From Streptomyces sp. SM1 (GTDB lineage: Bacteria; Actinomycetota; Actinomycetes; Streptomycetales; Streptomycetaceae), in NCBI RefSeq assembly GCF_002910825.1, contig NZ_NEUB01000579.1, positions 1 to 32,438 of the forward strand: a DNA stretch of 32,438 nucleotides, read 5' to 3'. Both the position numbers and the translations under genes were made by a program. The notes under the pieces were generated by a model that saw only the letters and a program-made list of their open reading frames with translations, was not told where the DNA came from and searched no databases. Of the stretch, positions 7,535-14,074 are shown piece after piece (position 1 is the stretch's first letter; each line of letters starts with the position of its first letter).

Positions 7535-7651
7535 TCATCGCACACATCGGGCCACCCCGCCCTGCCCTCCCCCGGACTTCGTCCGGGGGGACCCCCAGCC
7601 GACGCGGCCGCCCTCCCTGGCGAACTCGGAGTAGTAGTCGGTGGAGTTCAT
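7535..7651 (-). CDS. Small ORF (38 aa) directly after cysN, uncertain
   Basis: An ATG at 7651 begins 2 nt after the cysN stop and gives MNSTDYYSEFAREGGRVGWG and then a Gly/Arg-rich tail ending ARCVR. I do not recognise a family. The first 14 codons look protein-like; the tail is encoded by the GC-rich hairpin at 7569-7589. Its only Cys lies three codons from the stop, similar in position to the Cys of the leader peptide before the sulfite reductase. It could be a real small protein, a leader that couples ribosome movement to the hairpin, or chance. GATGGGA lies 9 nt upstream but inside the cysN end. Confidence 0.35.
   Translation of the reverse strand: MNSTDYYSEFAREGGRVGWGSPRTKSGGGQGGVARCVR
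7569..7589 (-). terminator. Strong hairpin between cysN and ssuA (terminator or attenuator)
   Basis: Arms CCCCCGGAC (7569-7577) and GTCCGGGGG (7581-7589) pair perfectly over 9 bp with a 3-nt loop. It lies about 65 bp past the cysN stop and 150 bp before ssuA, so it could end the cys transcript or lower ssuABC expression relative to cysN. This GGAC-TTC-GTCC type palindrome is common between genes in Streptomyces. It lies inside the 38-codon small ORF. Confidence 0.6.
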
Positions 7652-7653
7652 GT

Positions 7654-8988
7654 TCAGAAGTCCCATCCGTCGTCCTCTGCCTCGTCCTTGACGGGCTCCG
7701 GCGCGGCGAAGGATTCGCCGACCATGCCGGCGGTGAGGGTGGTGCCGTCGCCGGGGTCGATGAGGATGAAGGATCCGGTGCGGCGTGAGTCGGCGTAGGA
7801 GTCGGCGGGGAGGGGTTCGGCGGTGCGGATCTTGACCCGGCCGATGTCGTTGGCGGTGAGCCGGCCGGGGTGGGGGTGCAGGGACAGGTCGTCGAGGGTG
7901 AGGCGGGAGGGGATGTCCTTCACGATCGCCTTGACGGTGCGGGTGCCGTGTTTGAGCAGGACCCGGTGGCCGATGGCGAGGGGGGCGTCGGCGACGTGGC
8001 AGACGGTGGCTTCGACGTCCTGGGTGGTGGCGGGTGCGTCCTTGGTGGGGACGATGAGGTCGCCGCGGGAGACGTCGATGTCGTCGGCGAGCAGGAGTGT
8101 CACCGACTGCGGGGTCCAGGCGGTCTCGACGGGCTCGCCCAGCAGGTCTATCCCGGTGACCGTCGTGGTCCGTCCGGAGGGCAGGACGGTCACGGGGTCG
8201 CCCACGCGGAAGGTGCCGGCGGCGATCTGGCCGGCGTAGCCGCGGTAGTCGGGGTGTTCGGCGCTCTGCGGCCGGATGACGTACTGGACGGGCAGCCGGG
8301 CGTGGCAGTGGGCGAGGTCGTGGGCGACCGGGACGGTCTCGAGGTGATCCAGGACGGTGGGGCCGCCGTACCAGTCCATGTGTGCGGACGGTTCGACCAC
8401 GTTGTCGCCGGCGAGTGCGGAGATGGGGATCGCGGTGACGTCGGGGACGCCGAGTTCGGTGGCGTAGGCGGTGAACTCCTCGGCGATGGCGGCGAAGACG
8501 GGCTCGCGGTAGTCGACGAGGTCCATCTTGTTGACGGCGAGGACGACGTGCGGGACGCGGAGCAGGGCGGCGATGGCGGCGTGCCGGCGGGTCTGTTCGA
8601 CGACGCCGTTGCGGGCGTCGATGAGGATCACGGTCAGCTCGGCGGTGGAGGCGCCGGTGACCATGTTCCGCGTGTACTGCACATGGCCGGGGGTGTCGGC
8701 GAGGATGAAGCGGCGCCGGGGGGTGGCGAAGTAGCGGTAGGCCACGTCGATGGTGATGCCCTGCTCGCGTTCGGCCCGCAGGCCGTCGGTGAGCAGCGCG
8801 AGGTCGGGGGCTTCCTGGCCCCGGTTGGCCGACGCCCGCTCCACGGCCTCCAGCTGGTCGGTCAGGACCGACTTGGAGTCGTGCAGCAGCCGGCCCACCA
8901 GGGTGGACTTGCCGTCGTCGACCGAACCGGCGGTGGCGAACCGCAGCAGCGTGGTGGCCGCGAGCTCCTCGGTGGTGATGGTGCTCAT
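7654..8988 (-). CDS. cysN: Sulfate adenylyltransferase subunit 1 (GTPase)
   Basis: 444-aa GTP-hydrolysing subunit of ATP sulfurylase, which with CysD makes adenosine 5'-phosphosulfate (APS) from ATP and sulfate. It shows the translation-factor GTPase motifs: GSVDDGKST (21-29), DTPGH (99-103) and NKMD (154-157), followed by two beta-barrel domains (from about VLPSGRTTTVTGIDLLGE to FILIDPGDGTTLTAGMVG). It is the stand-alone CysN without a fused APS kinase, consistent with the separate cysC gene. ATG at 8988 lies 2 nt after the cysD stop, so the two subunits are co-translated. Confidence 0.97.
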   Translation of the reverse strand: MSTITTEELAATTLLRFATAGSVDDGKSTLVGRLLHDSKSVLTDQLEAVERASANRGQEAPDLALLTDGLRAEREQGITIDVAYRYFATPRRRFILADTPGHVQYTRNMVTGASTAELTVILIDARNGVVEQTRRHAAIAALLRVPHVVLAVNKMDLVDYREPVFAAIAEEFTAYATELGVPDVTAIPISALAGDNVVEPSAHMDWYGGPTVLDHLETVPVAHDLAHCHARLPVQYVIRPQSAEHPDYRGYAGQIAAGTFRVGDPVTVLPSGRTTTVTGIDLLGEPVETAWTPQSVTLLLADDIDVSRGDLIVPTKDAPATTQDVEATVCHVADAPLAIGHRVLLKHGTRTVKAIVKDIPSRLTLDDLSLHPHPGRLTANDIGRVKIRTAEPLPADSYADSRRTGSFILIDPGDGTTLTAGMVGESFAAPEPVKDEAEDDGWDF

Positions 8989-8990
8989 CT

Positions 8991-9926
8991 CTAGAAGTAC
9001 CCCTCGCGCTTGCGGTCTTCCATCGCGGCCTCGGACATGCGGTCGTCGGCGCGGGTCGCACCGCGCTCGGTGAGCCGGGAGGCGGCGATCTCGGTGATCA
9101 CCTTCTCGATGGTGTCGGCGTCGGAGTCCACCGCGCCGGTGCAGGACATGTCACCGACGGTGCGGTAGCGCACCAGCCGCTTCTCGACGCGCTCGCCGTC
9201 CTTCGGCCCGCCCCACTCACCGGCGCTCAGCCACATGCCACCGCGGGCGAACACCTCGCGCTCGTGGGCGTAGTAGATCTCCGGCAGTTCGATGCCCTCG
9301 CGGGCGATGTACTGCCACACGTCCAGCTCGGTCCAGTTCGACAGCGGGAACACGCGGACGTGCTCACCGGGGGCGTGCCGGCCGTTGTAGAGGTTCCACA
9401 GCTCGGGGCGCTGGCGGCGCGGGTCCCACTGGGAGAACTCGTCGCGCAGTGAGAACACCCGCTCCTTCGCGCGGGCCTTCTCCTCGTCGCGGCGCCCGCC
9501 GCCGAACACGGCGTCGAACCGCTCGCTCTGGATCTTCTCGGTGAGCGGCACGGTCTGCAGCGGGTTGCGCGTGCCGTCGGGGCGCTCCCTGAGCTCCCCG
9601 CGGTCGATGTAGTCCTGCACGGAGGCGACGTGCAGGCGCAGTCCGTGCCGGGCGACGGTGCGGTCCCGGTAGGCGAGGACCTCGGGGAAGTTGTGCCCGG
9701 TGTCCACGTGCAGCAGCGAGAACGGCACCGGCGCGGGCGTGAACGCCTTCAGCGCCAGGTGCAGCATCAGGATGGAGTCCTTGCCGCCGGAGAACAGGAT
9801 CACCGGCCGCTCGAACTCACCCGCCACCTCACGGAAGATGTGCACCGCCTCGGACTCGAGGGCGTCCAGGTGGGAGAGGGCGTACGGGCTGGCCGTGCCC
9901 TCCTCGACAGTGGCGACGGCTCTCAT
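8991..9926 (-). CDS. cysD: Sulfate adenylyltransferase subunit 2
   Basis: 311-aa catalytic subunit of ATP sulfurylase, an ATP pyrophosphatase of the PAPS-reductase-like superfamily. The PP-loop is SGGKDS (46-51); LHVDTGHNFPEVLAYRD, FGGGRRDEEKARAKERVFS and the C-terminal YRTVGDMSCTGAVDS and DRKREGYF are typical of CysD. The ATG at 9926 overlaps the cysC stop in ATGA. It forms the enzyme with the CysN encoded 2 nt downstream. Confidence 0.97.
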   Translation of the reverse strand: MRAVATVEEGTASPYALSHLDALESEAVHIFREVAGEFERPVILFSGGKDSILMLHLALKAFTPAPVPFSLLHVDTGHNFPEVLAYRDRTVARHGLRLHVASVQDYIDRGELRERPDGTRNPLQTVPLTEKIQSERFDAVFGGGRRDEEKARAKERVFSLRDEFSQWDPRRQRPELWNLYNGRHAPGEHVRVFPLSNWTELDVWQYIAREGIELPEIYYAHEREVFARGGMWLSAGEWGGPKDGERVEKRLVRYRTVGDMSCTGAVDSDADTIEKVITEIAASRLTERGATRADDRMSEAAMEDRKREGYF

Positions 9927-10489
9927 GCCAGTCCCCTTTCGCTGAGCAGGGCGTACACCGACGCCGCGGACTCCTGCACGGTCCGGTTCTGCGACTCGAT
10001 CCGCAGATCGGGCGTCTCCGGCTCCTCGTAGGGGTCGTCCACCCCGGTGAGCCCGGTGAGTTCACCCGCGGCCTGCCTGGCGTACAGACCCTTCACGTCG
10101 CGTACGGAGCACACCTCGACCGGGGTCGCCACGTGCACCTCGACGTACGCCGTGCCGTTCGCCGCGTGCCGTTTGCGCACCGCGTCCCGGCTGTCGGCGT
10201 ACGGGGCGATCACCGGGACGAGCGCGGTGACGCCGTTGCGGGCGAGCAGTTCGGCGACGAAGCCGATGCGCTGCACGTTGGTGTGCCGGTCCTCGCGGGT
10301 GAAGCCGAGGCCCGCCGAGAGGAACTCGCGGATCTCGTCGCCGTCGAGCACCTCCACCCGCCGGCCCCGCTCGCGCAGCCGGGCGGCCAGTTCGTGGGCG
10401 ATGGTGGTCTTGCCCGCACTCGGCAGACCCGTGAGCCAGACGGTGGCTCCGGTCGTCACGTCGGTCTCCTGGATCTGAGGGTTCGTCAT
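9923..10489 (-). CDS. cysC: Adenylylsulfate (APS) kinase
   Basis: 188-aa APS kinase that phosphorylates APS to PAPS. The P-loop GLPSAGKTT (21-29), the EVLDGDEIREFLSAGLGFTREDRHTN segment that binds APS, and the YVEVHVATPVEVCSVRDVKGLYARQ lid region are all present and at normal spacing. Start ATG 10489 overlaps the cysH stop in ATGA, and its own stop overlaps the cysD start in the same way. The CysH here has the Fe-S cysteines of APS reductases, so CysC is probably not on the direct route to sulfite but supplies PAPS for sulfotransferases, or a branch of reduction. Confidence 0.95.
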   Translation of the reverse strand: MTNPQIQETDVTTGATVWLTGLPSAGKTTIAHELAARLRERGRRVEVLDGDEIREFLSAGLGFTREDRHTNVQRIGFVAELLARNGVTALVPVIAPYADSRDAVRKRHAANGTAYVEVHVATPVEVCSVRDVKGLYARQAAGELTGLTGVDDPYEEPETPDLRIESQNRTVQESAASVYALLSERGLA

Positions 10490-11196
10490 CCGTGCAGCCC
10501 GCACTCGGTCTTGGCCCGGCCCGCCCAGCGTCCGGCGCGGGCGTCCTCGCCCTCCAGCACCCGGCGGGTGCAGGGCGCGCAGCCCACGGAGGCGTAGCCG
10601 TCCGTCAGCAGCGGGTTGGTGAGCACGCCGTGCTCGGCGACGTAGGCGTCCACGTCGTCCTGGGTCCAGCGGGCGATGGGGGAGATCTTCACCTTCCGCC
10701 GCTTCTCGTCCCAGCCGACGACCGGGGTGTTCGCCCGGGTGGGGGACTCGTCGCGGCGCAGACCGGTCGCCCAGGCCTGATAGCCCTTCAGGCCCTCCTC
10801 CAGCGGCCGCACCTTGCGCAGCGCGCAGCACAGGTCGGGGTCGCGGTCGTGCAGCTTCGGGCCGTACTCCGCGTCCTGTTCGGCGACCGTCAGCCGCGGG
10901 GTCAGCGTGATGAGGTTGACGTCCATCACGGCCCCGACCGCGTCCCGGGTGCCGATGGTCTCCGGGAAGTGGTAGCCGGTGTCGAGGAACACCACGTCCA
11001 CGCCGGGCAGTACCCGGGAGGCGAGATGGGCGACCACCGCGTCCTCCATCGAGGAGGTCACGCAGAAACGGCTGCCGAAGGTCTCGGCGGCCCACCGGAG
11101 GATCTCCAGGGCGGAAACGTCCTCCAGGTCCCGGCCCGCCCGCTCGGCCAGCTCTCTCAACTCCGCCGTGCCGCTCTCCTGCCGAACCGCCGTCAT
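10486..11196 (-). CDS. cysH: Phosphoadenylyl/adenylyl-sulfate reductase (4Fe-4S APS reductase type)
   Basis: 236-aa reductase that converts APS (or PAPS) to sulfite using thioredoxin. The motifs are FCVTSSMEDAVVAHLA and VDVVFLDTGYHFPETI for nucleotide binding, then the 4Fe-4S ligands C123-C124 (DLCCALRKVRP) and C206/C209 (GCAPCTRR), and the C-terminal catalytic Cys in TECGLHG. The four ligand cysteines mark the assimilatory APS-reductase class rather than the cluster-free PAPS-reductase class. ATG 11196 overlaps the preceding small gene in ATGA, with GAGGGGA 8 nt upstream; a longer upstream frame is not needed. Confidence 0.95.
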   Translation of the reverse strand: MTAVRQESGTAELRELAERAGRDLEDVSALEILRWAAETFGSRFCVTSSMEDAVVAHLASRVLPGVDVVFLDTGYHFPETIGTRDAVGAVMDVNLITLTPRLTVAEQDAEYGPKLHDRDPDLCCALRKVRPLEEGLKGYQAWATGLRRDESPTRANTPVVGWDEKRRKVKISPIARWTQDDVDAYVAEHGVLTNPLLTDGYASVGCAPCTRRVLEGEDARAGRWAGRAKTECGLHG

Positions 11197-11372
11197 GTCC
11201 GGTCCCCTCCCGTGTCGGCTCGCTCGAGTCCCCGGGCCAGCAGCCCGAGGAACTTCAGCTGAAAGGCTCGGTTGCACGCTCCGCATTCCCACGTCCCGTG
11301 GCCCGCCTCCCCCGGAAGCAGGTCCTCGTCACCGCAGTAGGGGCAGTGGAACGGCGCGGCGCGCTCGCTCAC
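11193..11372 (-). CDS. 59-aa double-CxxC (zinc-ribbon-like) protein of the cys operon
   Basis: GTG at 11372 gives a 59-aa protein starting MSERAAPFHCPYCGDEDL, with CPYC (C10, C13) and CGAC (C30, C33) forming a rubredoxin/zinc-ribbon-like knuckle pair, then FQLKFLGLLARGLERAD. Both ends are locked into the operon: the GTG overlaps the sulfite reductase stop as GTGA, and its own TGA overlaps the cysH ATG as ATGA. A hypothetical protein at this place is a regular part of Streptomyces sulfate-assimilation clusters as I know them; its function is not established. Four cysteines at this spacing should bind zinc or iron. It could be a redox partner, an assembly factor or a sensor. Confidence 0.9.
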   Translation of the reverse strand: MSERAAPFHCPYCGDEDLLPGEAGHGTWECGACNRAFQLKFLGLLARGLERADTGGDRT

Positions 11373-13084
11373 GACAGCGCCTCGTCCGCGGCACGGCCGA
11401 CCCAGGCCGCGAACCGCTCGCCGTCCTCGCGATCCGCCTGGAAGCGCTTCACGACCCGCTCGATGTAGTCGGGCAGTTCGTCCGAGGTCACCTTCAGACC
11501 GCGGACCTTGCGCCCGAACGACGGCTCCAGACCGAGTGCGCCGCCCAGGTGCACCTGGTAGCCGCCGACCTGGTTGCCGTCGGCGTCGGTGACCAGCTGG
11601 CCCTTGAGCCCGATGTCCGCGGTCTGGATGCGGGCGCAGGCGTTCGGGCAGCCGTTGATGTTGATGGTGAGCGGCTCGTCGAAGTCGGGGAGACGGCGCT
11701 GCAGTTCGTCGATCAGGTCGCTGCCGCGCTCCTTGGTCTCGACGATGGCGAGCTTGCAGAACTCGATGCCGGTGCAGGCCATCGTGCCGCGGCGGAACGG
11801 AGAGGGGGTGACCCTCAGGTCCAGCGCCTCGAGGCCGTCGACCAGGGAGTCGACCCGGTCCTGCGGAACGTCAAGGATGATCATCTTCTGCTCGACGGTG
11901 GTGGAGACCCGGCCCGAGCCGTGGTTCTCGGCCAGTTCGGCGACCTTGGTGAGCAGCGAGCCGTCCATGCGGCCCACGCGCGGGGCGAATCCGACGTAGA
12001 AGCGGCCGTCCTTCTGGCGGTGCACCCCGATGTGGTCGCGCCACCGCTGGGCCGGCATCTCGACGGCGGGGCCGTCGGTCAGCTTGCGGCCCAGGTACTC
12101 GTCCTCCACGACCTGACGGAACTTCTCCGCGCCCCAGTCGGCGATCAGGAACTTCAGCCGGGCGCGGTTGCGCAGCCGGCGGTAGCCGTAGTCGCGGAAG
12201 ACGGAGGTCACGGCCTCCCAGACGTCCGGCACGTCCGCCTCGGGCACCCAGGCGCCCAGCCGCACACCGAACTTGGGGTTGGTGGACAGACCGCCGCCGA
12301 CCCACAGGTCGAAACCGGGGCCGTGCTCGGGGTGGACCACGCCGACGAAGGAGATGTCGTTGATCTCGTGCGCCACGTCGAGCAGCGGGGAGCCGGAGAC
12401 GGCCGTCTTGTACTTGCGCGGCAGGTTGGAGAAGCGCGGGTCGCCGATGTACCGGCGGACGATCTCGTCGAGTGCCGCAGTGCCGTCGATGATCTCGTCC
12501 GCGGCGACCCCGGCGACCGGGGAGCCGAGCATGCCGCGCGGGCAGTCGCCGCACGCCTCGGTGGTGGACAGGCCGACCGACTCCAGGCGCTCCCAGATGG
12601 CGGGTACGTCCTCGATACGCACCCAGTGGAACTGGATGTTCTGCCGGTCGGTGATGTCGGCGGTGCCGCGGGCGTACGTCTCGGCGACCTCGCCGATCAC
12701 CCGCAGCTGCTCGGTGCTGAGCCGGCCGCCGGTGACGCGCACCCGCATCATGAAGTACTCGTCCTCGAGCTCCTCCGGCTCCAGCAGACCGGTGCGCCCG
12801 CCGTCGATCCCGGGGCGGCGCTGCGTGTACAGGCCCCACCAACGGAAGCGCCCCCGCAGGTCGTTGGGGTCGATGGAGGCGAACCCGCGCTTGGAGTAGA
12901 TCGTCTCAATACGTGTCCGCACATTGAGACCGTCGTCGTCCTTCTTGAACTGCTCGGCACCGTTGAGCGGGGTCAGGTGCCCCACGGCCCACTGTCCCTC
13001 TCCGCGGTGACGGCTCACCTTGCGGCGGGGAGTCGCGGCGGCAGGCTTCTGCGCGGCGGCAGGGTTCTGCGGGGTGGCGGCCAT
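11369..13084 (-). CDS. sir: Sulfite reductase (ferredoxin-dependent, sirohaem/4Fe-4S)
   Basis: 571-aa NirA-type hemoprotein that reduces sulfite to sulfide with electrons from ferredoxin. It has the tandem ferredoxin-like halves of the family: YFMMRVRVTGGRLSTEQL and TADITDRQNIQFHWVRIED in the first, FYVGFAPRVGRMDGSLL in the second. The sirohaem/4Fe-4S ligands are C437 and C443 (ACTGIEFC) and C479 and C483 (NGCPNAC). Start ATG 13084 has GAAGGA 10 nt upstream. A nitrite reductase is the usual alternative in this family, but placement at the head of cysH-cysC-cysD-cysN with a sirohaem chelatase gene downstream settles it. A short cysteine-containing leader ORF precedes it by 129 bp. Confidence 0.95.
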   Translation of the reverse strand: MAATPQNPAAAQKPAAATPRRKVSRHRGEGQWAVGHLTPLNGAEQFKKDDDGLNVRTRIETIYSKRGFASIDPNDLRGRFRWWGLYTQRRPGIDGGRTGLLEPEELEDEYFMMRVRVTGGRLSTEQLRVIGEVAETYARGTADITDRQNIQFHWVRIEDVPAIWERLESVGLSTTEACGDCPRGMLGSPVAGVAADEIIDGTAALDEIVRRYIGDPRFSNLPRKYKTAVSGSPLLDVAHEINDISFVGVVHPEHGPGFDLWVGGGLSTNPKFGVRLGAWVPEADVPDVWEAVTSVFRDYGYRRLRNRARLKFLIADWGAEKFRQVVEDEYLGRKLTDGPAVEMPAQRWRDHIGVHRQKDGRFYVGFAPRVGRMDGSLLTKVAELAENHGSGRVSTTVEQKMIILDVPQDRVDSLVDGLEALDLRVTPSPFRRGTMACTGIEFCKLAIVETKERGSDLIDELQRRLPDFDEPLTININGCPNACARIQTADIGLKGQLVTDADGNQVGGYQVHLGGALGLEPSFGRKVRGLKVTSDELPDYIERVVKRFQADREDGERFAAWVGRAADEALS

Positions 13085-13213
13085 GGTTGATACGTCCTTC
13101 GGGGCAGGCGTGAATACGTCTCTGACCTGCGCATTCAGGCGCACGGTGGGAGTGCGCGTCATCGCGCGGGGAGTGAGGTGAAGAGGGAAATGCCGGGCGG
13201 TGCCGGGGTGCTC

Positions 13214-13297
13214 TCAGCGCGCCGGACAGATGGCGCTGGACATGCGGCCGAGGTCGACGTGCCGCCGACTCACCAAGGCGATTCCAGTTCCAGGCAT
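13214..13297 (-). CDS. Cysteine-containing leader peptide upstream of sulfite reductase (27 aa)
   Basis: ATG 13297 opens a 27-codon ORF whose core reads SRRHVDLGRMSSAIC followed by PAR and stop. This R-x-H-V/I-D-L-x-R-x-x-x-x-x-C pattern is the hallmark of the short 'putative leader peptides' found before sulfur-metabolism operons in Streptomyces and relatives. In mycobacteria, comparable cysteine-containing upstream ORFs control the genes behind them in response to cysteine. By analogy, ribosomes stalling or slowing at the Cys codon near the stop would raise sir expression when cysteine is low; this is inference here. An internal GTG at 13273, with GGAA upstream, is an alternative start. The sir ATG follows the stop by 129 nt. 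Confidence 0.85.
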   Translation of the reverse strand: MPGTGIALVSRRHVDLGRMSSAICPAR

Positions 13298-13335
13298 GGC
13301 GGAAGCCTGGCACGGCCGTCTGGACACAGTCCACC

Positions 13336-13364
13336 GTTATCCGAAATGTGGACACCCTTGTCTC
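13336..13364 (-). promoter_or_regulatory. Predicted promoter of the leader-sir-cys operon
   Basis: On the minus strand GAGACA (13364-13359), 17 nt, then GATAAC (13341-13336) form the best -35/-10 pair between the leader ORF and the upstream GNAT gene. This predicts a transcript start near 13329 and a 5' leader of about 30 nt before the leader ATG. A small inverted repeat TGGAC-ACA-GTCCA covers 13321-13333, at the predicted start. The -35 lies inside the left arm of the large palindrome. Confidence 0.45.
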
Positions 13365-13386
13365 GAAATGAGAGACAAGGGTGTCC
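13350..13386. promoter_or_regulatory. 15-bp perfect palindrome: operator of the sulfur operon or terminator of the GNAT gene
   Basis: GGACACCCTTGTCTC (13350-13364) and its exact complement (13372-13386) flank a 7-nt spacer. It overlaps the predicted -35 of the operon, so repressor binding there would block transcription. The inner GTCTC-N7-GAGAC is comparable in form to half-site repeats bound by sulfur regulators in other actinobacteria, such as McbR of Corynebacterium, but no regulator is encoded nearby. The other reading is a transcription terminator 38 bp after the GNAT stop. Both may apply. Confidence 0.6.
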
Positions 13387-13424
13387 TTGGTCACAAGAGC
13401 CGCGCGCGGTCTTGCCGGTGCCGG

Positions 13425-13997
13425 TCAGGCCGGGTAGGCCCCCGGCCACGGGCCCGGAGCCGGCACCTCCGGTTCGTTCTCGACCTTGGTGTCGAAGAGG
13501 GTGAAGCCCCGGCGCCGGTAGTTGTCCATGGCGTGCTCGCCGTCCTTGCTGCAGGTGTGCAGCCACACCCGCGTGGTCGGCTTCAGCCCCGGCCAGCGGT
13601 CCGCCAGGTCCCAGGCGCGGGCCGTGCCGTACGACAGCAGGTGACCGCCGATGCGCCGCCCGCGGAAGGCGGCGACGAGACCGAAGTAGACGATCTCGAC
13701 GACCCCGTCCTCCTGCGCCTCCAGCTCCACGTACCCCGCCGGCGTCCCGCGGTCGAGGGCGACCCACGTCTCCACCCCCGGCCGGTCCAGATGCTCCAGC
13801 CACTGCGCGTACGTCCAGCCCAGCCGGTCGGTCCAGCGGATGTCACCGCCGACCGACGCGTACAGGAAACGGCTGAACTCGGGCGAGGGCACCTCGGAGC
13901 GGACCACCCGCACATCCCCCTCGGGCGCGGCGGCCGGACGGAGATCGGTGGGAGCGGTCTGCTCCAGGGACCAGGTGGTCACGGAGAGGGTCGTCAT
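13425..13997 (-). CDS. GNAT family N-acetyltransferase
   Basis: 190-aa acetyl-CoA-dependent acyltransferase of the GNAT superfamily. The acetyl-CoA loop is AAFRGRRIGGHLL (motif A, Q/R-x-x-G-x-G/A), preceded by the beta-strand VVEIVYFGLV and followed by VWLHTCSKDGEHAMDNYRRRGF, the motif B region in which the product strand and the 'YRRRGF' turn are typical. The substrate cannot be told. TACCTT (14009-14004) lies 6 nt before the ATG at 13997, with no Shine-Dalgarno sequence, which suggests a leaderless mRNA. It faces the same way as the sulfur operon downstream but is separated from it by the 15-bp palindrome, so it is probably not part of it. Confidence 0.88.
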   Translation of the reverse strand: MTTLSVTTWSLEQTAPTDLRPAAAPEGDVRVVRSEVPSPEFSRFLYASVGGDIRWTDRLGWTYAQWLEHLDRPGVETWVALDRGTPAGYVELEAQEDGVVEIVYFGLVAAFRGRRIGGHLLSYGTARAWDLADRWPGLKPTTRVWLHTCSKDGEHAMDNYRRRGFTLFDTKVENEPEVPAPGPWPGAYPA

Positions 13998-14046
13998 GTC
14001 CGAAAGGTAACCACCAGGGGCCCGATCCTGTCGAACGCCTGATCAG

Positions 14047-14073
14047 GGTGCGGACGGACACCACGTCCGCACC
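14047..14073 (-). terminator. Terminator after the secreted-protein gene
   Basis: Arms GGTGCGGAC (14047-14055) and GTCCGCACC (14065-14073) pair perfectly with a 9-nt loop, starting 2 nt past the stop codon of the upstream minus-strand gene. Confidence 0.65.
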
Positions 14074-14074
14074 T

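Noticed and set aside
7569-7589. Possible mobile-element terminal repeat
   Set aside because: It is a simple hairpin of a kind common after Streptomyces genes; there is no transposase and no partner repeat.
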